From an uncultured Acidocella sp. (GTDB lineage Bacteria; Pseudomonadota; Alphaproteobacteria; Acetobacterales; Acetobacteraceae), in the NCBI RefSeq assembly GCF_946222605.1, contig NZ_CAMIIE010000009.1, positions 1 to 64,000 of the forward strand: a stretch of 64,000 nucleotides of DNA, read 5' to 3'. Position 1 is the first letter of the stretch, and the number at the start of each line of letters is the position of its first letter. Position numbers and translations under genes: made by a program. The notes beneath the pieces are model-generated. The model saw only the letters and a list, made by a program, of their open reading frames with translations. It was not told the DNA's origin and did no database searches. Positions 43,263-51,775 of this stretch are shown here, piece by piece.

Positions 43263-45824
43263 TCAGAAGCGCAAGGCGAGCTCCGCCTGCACGGATTGGG
43301 TGTGATCACTGGCGGCCAGCGCGGCCTCGTAGCGCAGGCTGAGCCGCCAGGCCCCGCGCCCGATGGTGAGCCCGGCGCCAAGCTGGGCACTGACCGGGGA
43401 GAGATGCGTGGCGCTGGTGGAGGTCAGGCTGCCATCAGTGGCGACAAGGCTGGTCGAGGCGCCAGGATTGCTGGCATTCACCGTCACCCCCAGCAGCGCC
43501 TGCGGCACAATCTCCACCCCGCTGGCGGTAAGGAAGCGTTTCGCCACGCTCATCCGCAGATAAGGCGCGACATAGGTGCCGGAATTGCGCCTGGCCTGCA
43601 CCGCGAAGCCCTGGGTGGCGGCCGTTTCAGAGAGGGCGCCAAGGCTGATATGGGTGATGCGCAGCCCGATGGCGGGACGCAGGAGCAGCCCGTTCAGTTC
43701 CATGGGCAGCGCCGCCTGCAAGCCGCCCGAGATCAGCCCGCCAGTGCCTTTGCCGATGGCATAGCCCGCGCCGGTCGGCCGGGTGGTGCGATCCGTCAGC
43801 AGCCCACCGGAGAGCGCGCCGTTGATCTCGACCCGGCCGAGGCCAAAGCCGCCGTAAAGCCCCAGCCGCACGGCCTGCATCGAGCTCTTGCCGGATTGCT
43901 TGTCCAGCAGATCCTGCTGGTCATAGCCCACCGCGAAACCGATCCGGCCATTCCCCAGCTTGCGGTCCAGCCCAGCCAGAACCCCGCCACCCTGGGCGGA
44001 ATAGGCGCTGGTGGAGAGATCCGTGGCGCTGGCCTGCACCCAACCACCCAGCCGGCACAGCCCCGCTGCCAACGCGGTGGCGAGATTGCCCGCCTCACCG
44101 GCGGCTTGCGGCACCTGCAGGGAGCAGGACTGGCCAGTGCCGGACGCGGGCGGGGCCAGCAGGGTCTGGGTCAGCGCGTCGCCGGACAGCGCCTCATCCT
44201 GCGCCGCATTGGCGAAGAGGCTGGCATCCTGGGGGGCGACCACAAGGCTCTGCGCCAGGCTGAGCAGCGGCACGGTTTGGGTGGTGGTGGTGGTCGTTAC
44301 CGTGGCGGCGCTGGCGAGCGCGGTGGGGGCCAGGCTTTGCGCCGTGCTGACCAGGAGCGGGCTCACCGCCGGGCTGCTCGTGAGGGTGCGGGCATGCTGG
44401 GCCGAATCGGTGCTGACGATGCTGGCGAAATCCCCGCTCACCCCACCGGCGGCGTTCAGGAAGGCGTAGCTCCCCGGCGCGTAGGTGCCGGGCGAGAGCA
44501 CATAGGCCAGCGCACCGCCAAGCTGGGCATGGCCGGTGACGATGAGCTGGTTCATCCCGGTGGGGGTGACGACAACCCGCAGCGTGCCGGTCGCCCCTTG
44601 GGTAAAATTGCCCTGGATGGTCAGCGGCGTGCCGACCAGCCCGGCGGTCAGCGTGCCGTTATTGGTCACCTGCCCCACCGCCCAGTTGCCGGTGACGGTC
44701 CAGGCCGCGTTCGGGGCCACCGTCAGGCTGCCGGCGCCAAAATTCACGATCGGGCTGGAAAGATCGCCATGCCCGGCGAGGGTGATGGCACTGGCGGTGC
44801 CGGTGCCGTCAATGGCGCCGTTGATCTGGGCACCGGTGCCGAGCGTCAGGCTGGAGGCGCCGTTATGCAAGGCGATGGCGCTGCCCCCGGTGCCGGTGAC
44901 CACACCCGTCTCTTCGATGGTGACCGCGCCGCCGGCCAGAATGCCGATGCCGCCGGTGATGCTGCCCTGATTATTGATGACACTGCCCGCCGTCGCCGAA
45001 ACCCCGACGACGCCCCCGGTGATCTGTCCGGCCGCCGCATTGGTCAGGCTGCCCGCCGCGCCGAGCTTCACCCCGACGACGCCGCCATTGATGTTGCCCG
45101 CATTGTTCAGGCTGGCGCCGTTGGTGAGCTGCACGCCGGTCTGGCCGCCATGGATCAGCCCGGTATTGGTGATCTCACCGCCATGGCCGATATCGATCAA
45201 CCCGACCGTGCCGCCGGCAAGGCTGCCGCTATTGGTCACGGCGCTGTCGCCCATCAGATAAACCCCGAAGGCGGGCCCGGTGATCAGCCCGGCATTATTG
45301 ATGCTGGAACCGCTGCCATTGGCATAAACCCCGGCGCTGGCGCCCAAAATGCGGCCGCCGGCCTGGTTGGCGAGGCTGCCACCGGCAAAGAGCGACACCG
45401 CATCGCCCGTGCCAGCGGAAATCTGCCCGCTATTGGAGACATTGCCCGCGGCACCTCCGGTATAGACGCCGATATGGCCACCGAAGATGGAGCCGCTATT
45501 CGCCACGCTACCCCCCTGGTTGAGGCTGACGCCGTCAATCCCGCCGCCAATGGCGCCGCTGTTGGTGACACTCACCCCGGCACCGTTGCCCTGCACCGCA
45601 TAGCCCGGCGCATCGATGATGGCGCTGTTGATCAGGGCGCCATTGCCGGGCAGCGCAATGCCAATGGCGGTGCTGGAGAGCAGATTGGTGGTGTTGTCGA
45701 TGGAGCTTGGCTGCTGGGTCTGAGCCATCACCGGCTGGGCGAGGGAAATGGCGGCGGGCAAAGCCAAAACCGGGGCGCAAACGGTGAACGGCGCCTTGCG
45801 CGCGAACGTCCTCAGGGTGGTCAT
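43263..45824 (-). CDS. autotransporter with beta-helix passenger
   Basis: 853-residue secreted protein of type Va. An N-terminal signal peptide ends near VMAQ. Residues about 45-330 are a passenger made of short repeats of the type xxNSGxIxGGxxGVxL (for example VTNSGSLAGGTVGL), which would form a beta-helix. A Thr/Ala-rich linker follows, and the last 280 or so residues form the outer-membrane barrel ending VQAELALRF with the terminal Phe used for assembly. The ATG at 45824 is preferred to an upstream TTG at 45845. The function of the passenger (adhesion or other) is not evident; no protease triad was recognised. Confidence 0.85.
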   Translation of the reverse strand: MTTLRTFARKAPFTVCAPVLALPAAISLAQPVMAQTQQPSSIDNTTNLLSSTAIGIALPGNGALINSAIIDAPGYAVQGNGAGVSVTNSGAIGGGIDGVSLNQGGSVANSGSIFGGHIGVYTGGAAGNVSNSGQISAGTGDAVSLFAGGSLANQAGGRILGASAGVYANGSGSSINNAGLITGPAFGVYLMGDSAVTNSGSLAGGTVGLIDIGHGGEITNTGLIHGGQTGVQLTNGASLNNAGNINGGVVGVKLGAAGSLTNAAAGQITGGVVGVSATAGSVINNQGSITGGIGILAGGAVTIEETGVVTGTGGSAIALHNGASSLTLGTGAQINGAIDGTGTASAITLAGHGDLSSPIVNFGAGSLTVAPNAAWTVTGNWAVGQVTNNGTLTAGLVGTPLTIQGNFTQGATGTLRVVVTPTGMNQLIVTGHAQLGGALAYVLSPGTYAPGSYAFLNAAGGVSGDFASIVSTDSAQHARTLTSSPAVSPLLVSTAQSLAPTALASAATVTTTTTTQTVPLLSLAQSLVVAPQDASLFANAAQDEALSGDALTQTLLAPPASGTGQSCSLQVPQAAGEAGNLATALAAGLCRLGGWVQASATDLSTSAYSAQGGGVLAGLDRKLGNGRIGFAVGYDQQDLLDKQSGKSSMQAVRLGLYGGFGLGRVEINGALSGGLLTDRTTRPTGAGYAIGKGTGGLISGGLQAALPMELNGLLLRPAIGLRITHISLGALSETAATQGFAVQARRNSGTYVAPYLRMSVAKRFLTASGVEIVPQALLGVTVNASNPGASTSLVATDGSLTSTSATHLSPVSAQLGAGLTIGRGAWRLSLRYEAALAASDHTQSVQAELALRF

Positions 45825-46055
45825 GGGATAGGGGTCTTTCAACAAGCCCCCATTTTGCGGGCATGGCTGTTTGATTACGGATAAGTCATTTTTAGAAGGG
45901 AAACGTGAAAGAAAAGTTAACCGCCTGCAATGTTGATTTGCTTTTCTTTAACCAGCCCCGCACGCCGAAATGCCCACAAACCCTTGCCTCCCGCGCCGGG
46001 GCGGCGTAAGCCCCGGCCTCACGATCATTCAAAGTTCAATCCGCAGGGCAGTATT

Positions 46056-46622
46056 ATGAAGCAGCAGGCTAACCTCATCCGCGCCGGCCAGGTCATCGAG
46101 CACGATGGCGCGCGCTGGACCGTGCTGAAGCAGCAAATCATCACCCCCGGCAAAGGCGGCGCCTTCATCCAGGTGGAAATGCGCAATCTCAAGACCGGCA
46201 ACAAAACCAACGAACGCTGGCGCACCGCTGATACCGTCGAGCGCCTGACCACCGAAGACCGGGACTATACCTACTCCTACACCGACGGCGACAACCTCGT
46301 GCTGATGGACCCCGAAACCTTCGAACAATTCATGGTCCCCACCGCCATCCTCGGCGATAGCGCCCCCTTCCTGCAGGATAACATGGCCGTCTCCGTCGCC
46401 CTCGTCGAAGGCGACCCGGTCGGTATCACCCTGCCGCCCCACGTCACCCTCGAAATCGTCGAGGCCGACCCGGTCGTCAAAGGCCAAACCGCCTCCTCCT
46501 CCTACAAACCCGCGAAACTCTCCAACGGCGTGAAAACCCTCGTCCCCCCCTTCATCGAAGCCGGCGAACGCGTCGTCGTGCGCACCGAAGACGGTAGCTA
46601 CGTGGAACGCGCCAAGGGGTAA
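46056..46622 (+). CDS. efp: translation elongation factor P
   Basis: 188 residues, the standard length. EF-P relieves ribosome stalling at polyproline. The loop ITPGKGGAFIQVEMRN carries Lys33 (counting Met1), the residue beta-lysylated by EpmA in other bacteria; the Lys form rather than the Arg form is seen. The ATG at 46056 is chosen from homology, as the frame is open upstream without a family match. The 210 bp upstream separate it from the divergent autotransporter gene, and no other gene is seen there. Confidence 0.95.
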   Translation: MKQQANLIRAGQVIEHDGARWTVLKQQIITPGKGGAFIQVEMRNLKTGNKTNERWRTADTVERLTTEDRDYTYSYTDGDNLVLMDPETFEQFMVPTAILGDSAPFLQDNMAVSVALVEGDPVGITLPPHVTLEIVEADPVVKGQTASSSYKPAKLSNGVKTLVPPFIEAGERVVVRTEDGSYVERAKG

Positions 46623-46628
46623 GCAAGG

Positions 46629-46834
46629 CCAGGGGCTCCGCCCCTGGACCCCGCTGGGGCCTGAGGCCCCAGACCCCCATTAATTCAGGGTTCCGGGTGG
46701 GCGGGGTAACGCGCCGCCCGGACTTTTTCGTTTTATAAGACCAGTGCCGCGCGTTACCCCGCCCACCCGGAACCCTCAGCTAGTGGGGTCTGGGCCTCAG
46801 GCCCAGCGGGGGTGCAGGGGGCGGAGCCCCCTGG
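46629..46834. repeat. 206-bp imperfect palindrome between efp and suhB
   Basis: Long inverted repeat. The inner arms are perfect over 27 bp (46687-46713 against 46750-46776; core GGGTTCCGGGTGGGCGGGGT). The outer arms (46629-46686 and 46777-46834) match with small indels and contain nested hairpins such as CCAGGGGCTCCGCCCCTGG and GGGGCCTGAGGCCCC. The central spacer is 36 bases (46714-46749) with a T-rich stretch. It would fold into a very stable cruciform or stem and probably ends the efp transcript; it may also be a mobile palindromic unit. Confidence 0.8.
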
Positions 46835-46861
46835 TCTTACTTTTCTCTAGGAGCCCTTCCC

Positions 46862-47689
46862 ATGATGCCACGTCTCTCGGCGCATATGACGGTGATGCAC
46901 AACGCTGCGAACAAGGCGGCGAAGCGTTTATTGCGTGATTTCATGGAGGTTGAGAATCTCCAGGTTTCGGTGAAGGGGCCGGGCGATTTTGTCAGCCAGG
47001 CGGACATGCGCGCGGAGCAGACGCTGCGTGAGGAGCTGGAGAAGGCGCGTCCTGGGTATGCGTTTTTGATGGAGGAGAGCGGGGCGTCGGGCTCGGATAA
47101 ATGGTCCTGGCGCTGGGTGGTTGATCCTTTGGATGGGACGACGAATTTCCTGCATGGGATTCCGCATTGGGCGATTTCGATTGCGCTGGAGAAAAGATTG
47201 CCTGACGGTAATACGGAGATCGCCGCGGCGGTGGTGTATTGCCCGGTGAATGGCGAGATGTTCTGGGCCGAGAAGGGTGTGGGCGCGTATCTGAACGATA
47301 AGCGGCTGCGGGTTTCGGCGCGCCGGGAGCTGCATACGGCCTTGTTCGCGACGGGGATTCCGTTTGCCGCGACCTCGGCCAAGAACCGTCTGGCCTTCGC
47401 CCGCACGCTGGGGGCGTTGATGCCGGCGACGGCGGGTGTGCGCCGGTTTGGCTCGGCGGCGCTGGACCTCGCCTGGGTCGCGGCCGGGCGGTATGACGGC
47501 TATTGGGAGATGGGCATCAAGCCGTGGGACATTGCGGCGGGCATGCTGATCGTGCGTGAGGCCGGCGGCTATGCGACCGATGGCGAGGGCAAGGATCTGG
47601 TGGATGACGTAGTGGTGGCGGCGAACCCGCATCTGCACGGCAAGCTGCTGGAGCTGGTGCAGGACGGGCTTTCCGCCAGGAAGGGTTAA
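46862..47689 (+). CDS. suhB: inositol monophosphatase family protein (SuhB)
   Basis: 275-residue Mg-dependent phosphatase: LMEESG, the metal-binding WVVDPLDGTTNFLHG, and the C-terminal KPWDIAAGMLIVREAGG. Alphaproteobacterial SuhB proteins act on inositol phosphates and may also influence rRNA antitermination, as in E. coli. AGGAG at 46849-46853 fits ATG 46862 or 46865. The following genes may be co-transcribed (7-bp gap). Confidence 0.9.
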   Translation: MMPRLSAHMTVMHNAANKAAKRLLRDFMEVENLQVSVKGPGDFVSQADMRAEQTLREELEKARPGYAFLMEESGASGSDKWSWRWVVDPLDGTTNFLHGIPHWAISIALEKRLPDGNTEIAAAVVYCPVNGEMFWAEKGVGAYLNDKRLRVSARRELHTALFATGIPFAATSAKNRLAFARTLGALMPATAGVRRFGSAALDLAWVAAGRYDGYWEMGIKPWDIAAGMLIVREAGGYATDGEGKDLVDDVVVAANPHLHGKLLELVQDGLSARKG

Positions 47690-47696
47690 GGCTAGT

Positions 47697-48332
47697 TTGC
47701 CAGACGTGAAGATTTCAGTCTGGCTGTGCGGCCTCCTCCTCGTTGCTCCGGCCTGCGCGCACGCGCAGGTCACGGTGAATCAAGCGGCTCTGCGGCAATT
47801 GCAGGGTCTGCCCGCGCCCGCGCCGGTGGAGGCCCCGGCGGCCAGGCCGGCGGTGGCGCGGCCGCATAAGCTCTATAAGCGGCATATCGAAAAGCATCTG
47901 GCGGAAACACATGCGGCGGTGAAGCCGGTGCCGGTGGTGGCCAAGCCGGCCCCGGCGCCCAAACCGGCAATGCCGGCGCCGCAGCCGGTGGTGGCCAAGC
48001 CCGCTGTACCCCCTGCCCCGCCGAAACCGGCGATTCCCAGTCTGGCGACCCTCGATTTCGCGCCCGGCAGCGCGGCCTTGCCGGCGAATGCGCAGGCGGT
48101 GCTGAAGCCCTTCTGTGCGGCCAGCACGCCGGTGCCGGTGATCGCTCATGCGCCGCGCGATCCGAACGATGCCTCGGGCGCGATGCGGCTTTCGCTCGCG
48201 CGGGCCTTTGCCATTCGTGATGCGTTGACCGCCTGCGGGGTGAGTGCGGCGAATGTGATCCCGCGCGCGGCGGGCCCGGCGAAGAGCGGGGACAGCAATC
48301 AGGCCGAGATCGGCGCGGGGGCGAAGCCATGA
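47697..48332 (+). CDS. secreted proline-rich protein with degenerate OmpA-like domain
   Basis: 211 residues. A signal peptide (about 1-23, LCGLLLVAPACAHAQ) is followed by a Pro/Ala/Val/Lys-rich linker (about 38-112) suited to spanning the periplasm. The C terminus resembles a shortened OmpA/MotB peptidoglycan-binding fold: LDFAPGSAALPANAQAVLKP and LSLARAFAIRDALTACGVSA. The start is a TTG (47697) or a GTG (47706). Its 3' end overlaps the MotA-like gene by 4 bp, so it is probably part of that envelope system. No specific function is known. Confidence 0.7.
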   Translation: MPDVKISVWLCGLLLVAPACAHAQVTVNQAALRQLQGLPAPAPVEAPAARPAVARPHKLYKRHIEKHLAETHAAVKPVPVVAKPAPAPKPAMPAPQPVVAKPAVPPAPPKPAIPSLATLDFAPGSAALPANAQAVLKPFCAASTPVPVIAHAPRDPNDASGAMRLSLARAFAIRDALTACGVSAANVIPRAAGPAKSGDSNQAEIGAGAKP

Positions 48333-49471
48333 CCAGACCGACCAATTATCTGATCCGGATGATTTTGTTCTGCATCATCGTCTATGGCGGGGCGGCGGCA
48401 CTCTCGCCGGTGTTGGCGCGGTTTTTCACCGCCAATCCGGTGATCAATTCGGTGATCCTGCTGGTCGAGATATTCGGCGTGTTCTGGAATATCCGCCAGG
48501 TGCAGCGGCTTTATCCGGAGGCGGCCTGGGTGGAGGCGTTCCGGCGCAACCGGCAGAGCCTGGTGGAGGCGCCGGCACCGACGCTGCTGGCGCCGATGGC
48601 GCGGATGCTGCAGGGGCGCGCGGATGGCGAGCGGCGGCTGACCCTCTCCGGCCAGTCGATGCGCACGATCCTGGACGGGATTTCCACCCGGCTCGACGAA
48701 TCCCGGGAATTGTCGCGCTACATCACCGGAGTGATGATCTTTCTTGGCCTGCTCGGCACCTTCTGGGGGCTGCTGCATACGGTGTCCTCCGTGGCCGAGG
48801 TGATCAACGGCATGAACCTGACCACCGGCGGCGACGTGAACGCGATGTTCGCGCAGCTGAAGGCCGGACTGGCGAAGCCGCTGGCGGGGATGGGCACGGC
48901 CTTCTCGGCCTCGATGTTCGGCCTTTCAGGCGCGCTGATCCTGGGGTTTCTGGATCTCACCGCCGGCCAAGCGCAGAACCGGTTTTTCAATGAGCTGGAG
49001 GAGTGGCTGGCCTCGCTGACCAGGCTGGGCACGGGCATCCTTTCCGGCGATGGCGAGGGCAGCGTGCCGGGCTATGTGCAGGCGCTGCTGGAGCAGACGG
49101 CGGAGAATATGGACCAGCTGCAGCGCGTGCTGGCGCGCGGCGAGGAAAGCCGCGAGCAGGGCAACCAGGCGCTGCGGGCCCTGGGCGAGCGCATGGGGGA
49201 TCTGGACGAGACGCTGCGGGTGCAGCAGCAGCTGATGGAGAAGCTGGCGCGCAACCAGCTCAGCCTCACCCCGATCCTGACCAAGATGGCGGAGGGGCGG
49301 GAGAGCGCCACCGATCCGCTGCGCGCGCATCTGCGCAATATCGAGCTCCTGCTCAACCGCTTCATCACCGAGACCGATCAGGGCCGGGCGCAGAGCCTGA
49401 GCGAATTGCGCGCCGATCTGCGGCTGCTGACCCGTACCCTGGCCAACCGGCTGGATGAGCCACGCGGATGA
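48329..49471 (+). CDS. MotA/TolQ/ExbB-like (ZorA-like) membrane protein
   Basis: 380-residue inner-membrane protein. Hydrophobic segments lie near residues 8-31, 38-56, 129-150 and 185-210; the third and fourth (IFLGLLGTFWGLLHTVSS, MGTAFSASMFGLSGALILGF) match the MotA/TolQ/ExbB channel core. The C-terminal 160 residues are charged, helical and probably cytoplasmic (RVQQQLMEKLARNQLSLTP). It is coupled to the MotB-like gene by a 4-bp overlap. The pair probably forms a proton-driven complex; it differs from flagellar MotAB and from TolQR. Confidence 0.8.
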   Translation: MTRPTNYLIRMILFCIIVYGGAAALSPVLARFFTANPVINSVILLVEIFGVFWNIRQVQRLYPEAAWVEAFRRNRQSLVEAPAPTLLAPMARMLQGRADGERRLTLSGQSMRTILDGISTRLDESRELSRYITGVMIFLGLLGTFWGLLHTVSSVAEVINGMNLTTGGDVNAMFAQLKAGLAKPLAGMGTAFSASMFGLSGALILGFLDLTAGQAQNRFFNELEEWLASLTRLGTGILSGDGEGSVPGYVQALLEQTAENMDQLQRVLARGEESREQGNQALRALGERMGDLDETLRVQQQLMEKLARNQLSLTPILTKMAEGRESATDPLRAHLRNIELLLNRFITETDQGRAQSLSELRADLRLLTRTLANRLDEPRG

Positions 49472-50574
49472 GCCGGCGGCGCGGCGGCGGCAATAACGGG
49501 CTGGAGGCCTGGCCGGGCTATGTGGATGCGCTCTCCACCCTGCTCATGGTCACCATCTTCGTGCTGCTGGTATTCGTGCTGGCGGAGGCGTTTCTCTCCT
49601 CCGCGCTGACCGGCTCGGACAATACGATCAGCCGGCTGAAGGAACAGATCGCCGAGCTGACGCAGAGCCTGTCGATGGAGACGGCGAAGGACACCACGCT
49701 CGCCCAAGAGCTGGCGGCGCTGAATGCGCAGCTGGCGGCGGCACAGAGCGCCAATGCGGCGCTCAGCCAGCAGGCGACCCAGGATAAGAGCACGATTTCC
49801 GGGCTGCAAAGCGCTGAGGGGGCGTTGCAGGCGCAGCTCTCGGACGCGCAGGCGCAGCTGGCGGCGGCGAGCGGGCGGCTGGCCAGCCTGCAGGGCGGCG
49901 GCGATACCGCCGCCAAGCTCGCGGATGCGCAAAAGCTGAACAAGCAGGATGAGGCGCAGATCGCGCTGCTGAACCAGCAGATGGCGGCGCTGCGCGCCCA
50001 ACTTGCGGCGCTGCAGCAGGCGCTGGACGCGGCCCAGGCGGCGGATGCCAAGGACAAGGTGCAGATCACCGATCTCGGCAAGCAGCTGAACGAGGCGCTG
50101 GCCCGCAAGGTGGAGGAGCTGCAGCAATATCAGAGCGTGTTCTTCAAGACGCTGAGCCAGAGTTTGCAGGGCGAGAAGAACATCAAGGTGGTCGGCGACC
50201 GCTTCGTGTTCGAGAGCGACGTGCTGTTTCCAGTGGATGAGGCGACAATCACCCCGGCCGGCAAGGCGGAGATCGCGCAGGTGGCGAATGCGGTGAAGAA
50301 GATCGCCACGAAGATCCCGGATAATGTGAACTGGGTGCTCTCGGTGGATGGCTATGCGGATGCGCAGCCGATCAAAGGCGGGCCGTATAAATCCAACTTT
50401 GACCTCTCGGCGGCGCGGGCGCTGGCGGTGCTGGATCTGCTGATCGCGGACGGGGTGCCGGCGAACCGGCTGGTGACCTCGGGCATGGGCGCCAACAACC
50501 CCATCGCCACCGGCAACACGCCGGCGGATTACGCGCAGAACCGGCGGATCGAATTCCGGCTGACCACGCCCTGA
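49468..50574 (+). CDS. MotB/OmpA-like (ZorB-like) protein with long coiled coil
   Basis: 368 residues. A short cytoplasmic N terminus leads into one membrane helix (about 19-42) preceded by Asp20 in the YVDALSTLL motif, the position of the proton-carrying Asp in MotB. A long Ala/Gln-rich coiled coil follows (about 50-215), then a C-terminal OmpA-like peptidoglycan-binding domain (SDVLFPVDEATITPAGKAEI, DLSAARALAVLDLL, NRRIEFRL). It overlaps the next gene as TGATG. Partner of the MotA-like protein. Confidence 0.82.
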   Translation: MSRRRGGGNNGLEAWPGYVDALSTLLMVTIFVLLVFVLAEAFLSSALTGSDNTISRLKEQIAELTQSLSMETAKDTTLAQELAALNAQLAAAQSANAALSQQATQDKSTISGLQSAEGALQAQLSDAQAQLAAASGRLASLQGGGDTAAKLADAQKLNKQDEAQIALLNQQMAALRAQLAALQQALDAAQAADAKDKVQITDLGKQLNEALARKVEELQQYQSVFFKTLSQSLQGEKNIKVVGDRFVFESDVLFPVDEATITPAGKAEIAQVANAVKKIATKIPDNVNWVLSVDGYADAQPIKGGPYKSNFDLSAARALAVLDLLIADGVPANRLVTSGMGANNPIATGNTPADYAQNRRIEFRLTTP

Positions 50575-51119
50575 TGGAACTGGCGGCGCGCAAGGCGGCG
50601 TTGCGGGCGGAGCTTTTGGGGCTGCGCGCGGCGCAGGACCCAGCGCTGGGGGCAGCGCTTTGCGCGCATGTGCTGGCGAGCGGGATCATCCCGCCGGATG
50701 CGGTGGTCGGCGGGTTTATGCCGATGCGCGGCGAGATCGATATCCTGCCATTGCTGCACGCGCTGGCGGCGCGCGGCCAGGCGCTGGCGCTGCCGGAAAC
50801 GCTGGCTTTGGGGCAGCCCTTGGTGTTTCGCGCCTGGACGCCGGGGGCGAAGATGCTGCCGGGGCGGTTTCGCACCTCCTACCCTGACGCGGCCGAGACT
50901 GTGCCGGATTTTCTGCTGATCCCGCTGCTGGGCTTCGATGCCCGGGGACACCGGCTGGGCTATGGCGGCGGCTATTATGACCGGACCTTGGCGGCATTGC
51001 CGGGAGCATTCCGGCTCGGCTGCGCCTATGCGATGCAGGAAGTCTCGATGCTGCCGGTGGAGGCGACGGATTTGCCGCTGCATGCCGTCGCGACCGAGGC
51101 CGAACTCAGAAACTTCTAG
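50574..51119 (+). CDS. ygfA: 5-formyltetrahydrofolate cyclo-ligase
   Basis: 181-residue ATP-dependent enzyme that returns 5-formyl-THF to the folate pool. Signatures are FMPMRGEIDI, FLLIPLLGFDARGHRLGYGG and GGGYYDRTL. It overlaps the MotB-like gene by 1 bp. Its TAG stop lies exactly in the CTAG that begins the repeat at 51116. Confidence 0.9.
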   Translation: MELAARKAALRAELLGLRAAQDPALGAALCAHVLASGIIPPDAVVGGFMPMRGEIDILPLLHALAARGQALALPETLALGQPLVFRAWTPGAKMLPGRFRTSYPDAAETVPDFLLIPLLGFDARGHRLGYGGGYYDRTLAALPGAFRLGCAYAMQEVSMLPVEATDLPLHAVATEAELRNF

Positions 51120-51221
51120 AGCAATATGTGTTTAGGTTGACGCGGTATCGTCAAGATAAACACATGAAATTGCTCGCCAAAACGAAAGCTAGAGCGTTCA
51201 GCTAAAAGCTGAAGGCTCTAG
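51116..51221. repeat. CTAG-bounded two-hairpin repeat, intact copy
   Basis: 106 bp with CTAG at both edges. Hairpin 1 is 51119-51174 (GAGCAATATGTGTTTA against TAAACACATGAAATTGCTC, with TTGACG/CGTCAA near the tip). Hairpin 2 is about 51190-51220 (AGAGCGTTCAGCT against AGCTGAAGGCTCT). The left CTAG provides the stop of the folate cyclo-ligase gene and the right CTAG provides the stop of the convergent YidB-like gene. The best copy for defining the element. Confidence 0.85.
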
Positions 51222-51598
51222 CCCTGAACATCTGCGGGCGTCTGCCCGTTCGGGGTCTTCCCGCCGGGGGTCAGATGGTCGATAATGCCCGGCAAATGCT
51301 GGGCGAGCATGGCGCTGACCTGGCTGGTGTCGATGCCATATTTATCCGCCAGCCCCTGCAGCACCGGCTGACCCAGCACGCGCTGGATGCTGTCCTGGTC
51401 CAGCGGCAAATTTTGCCCATCGCCGACCCAGGAGGCGACATGCGCGCCAAAGCCAGTCTGGGCGAAGCGGTCGACCAGACCGTCAACGCCGTCGATCCCG
51501 TGCTGGGAGAGTTCATTCATCAGCGGGCCGGCGATCTGGTTGCTCTGCAGGGATTGAAACTCGGTGAACAGGCCGGAGAGGTTTCCGAACAGCGACAT
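51218..51598 (-). CDS. YidB/DUF937-like protein
   Basis: 126-residue soluble protein of the YidB family (related to DUF937): QQHGIDG-like segments, AHVASWVGDGQNLPLDQDSI and VLGQPVLQGLADKYGIDTSQ are typical. The family has no established function. It is a single gene convergent with the folate cyclo-ligase, and its stop codon is formed by the right CTAG of the repeat. Confidence 0.8.
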   Translation of the reverse strand: MSLFGNLSGLFTEFQSLQSNQIAGPLMNELSQHGIDGVDGLVDRFAQTGFGAHVASWVGDGQNLPLDQDSIQRVLGQPVLQGLADKYGIDTSQVSAMLAQHLPGIIDHLTPGGKTPNGQTPADVQG

Positions 51599-51775
51599 GG
51601 CGGGCTCCTTTTGAACAGGGCCCCAGCCTAGCCCGGGTGCCGGAAAAAAGCATCCCGCATGCGCAACGGATTCACCGAACCGCCATATTCATGAGACATT
51701 GCAAAGGTTTTTCCGCTTGCGGCCAGGGGGGCGCGCGCCCAGCTTCAGGGGACAGCAACCGAAAAGGAGCCCGAA

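Noticed and set aside
43020..45884. A 954-codon open frame on the plus strand opposite the autotransporter gene
   Set aside because: It is Gly/Arg/Gln-rich with no recognisable domain and lies antisense to a protein with signal peptide, repeats and barrel; it is a GC-driven shadow frame.
46629..46834. Insertion sequence with terminal inverted repeats
   Set aside because: The spacer between the arms is only 36 bases and has no transposase frame.
48329..50574. Possible Zorya anti-phage system
   Set aside because: Only the ZorA/ZorB-like pair is present; no ZorC, ZorD or ZorE follows, and the neighbours are housekeeping genes.
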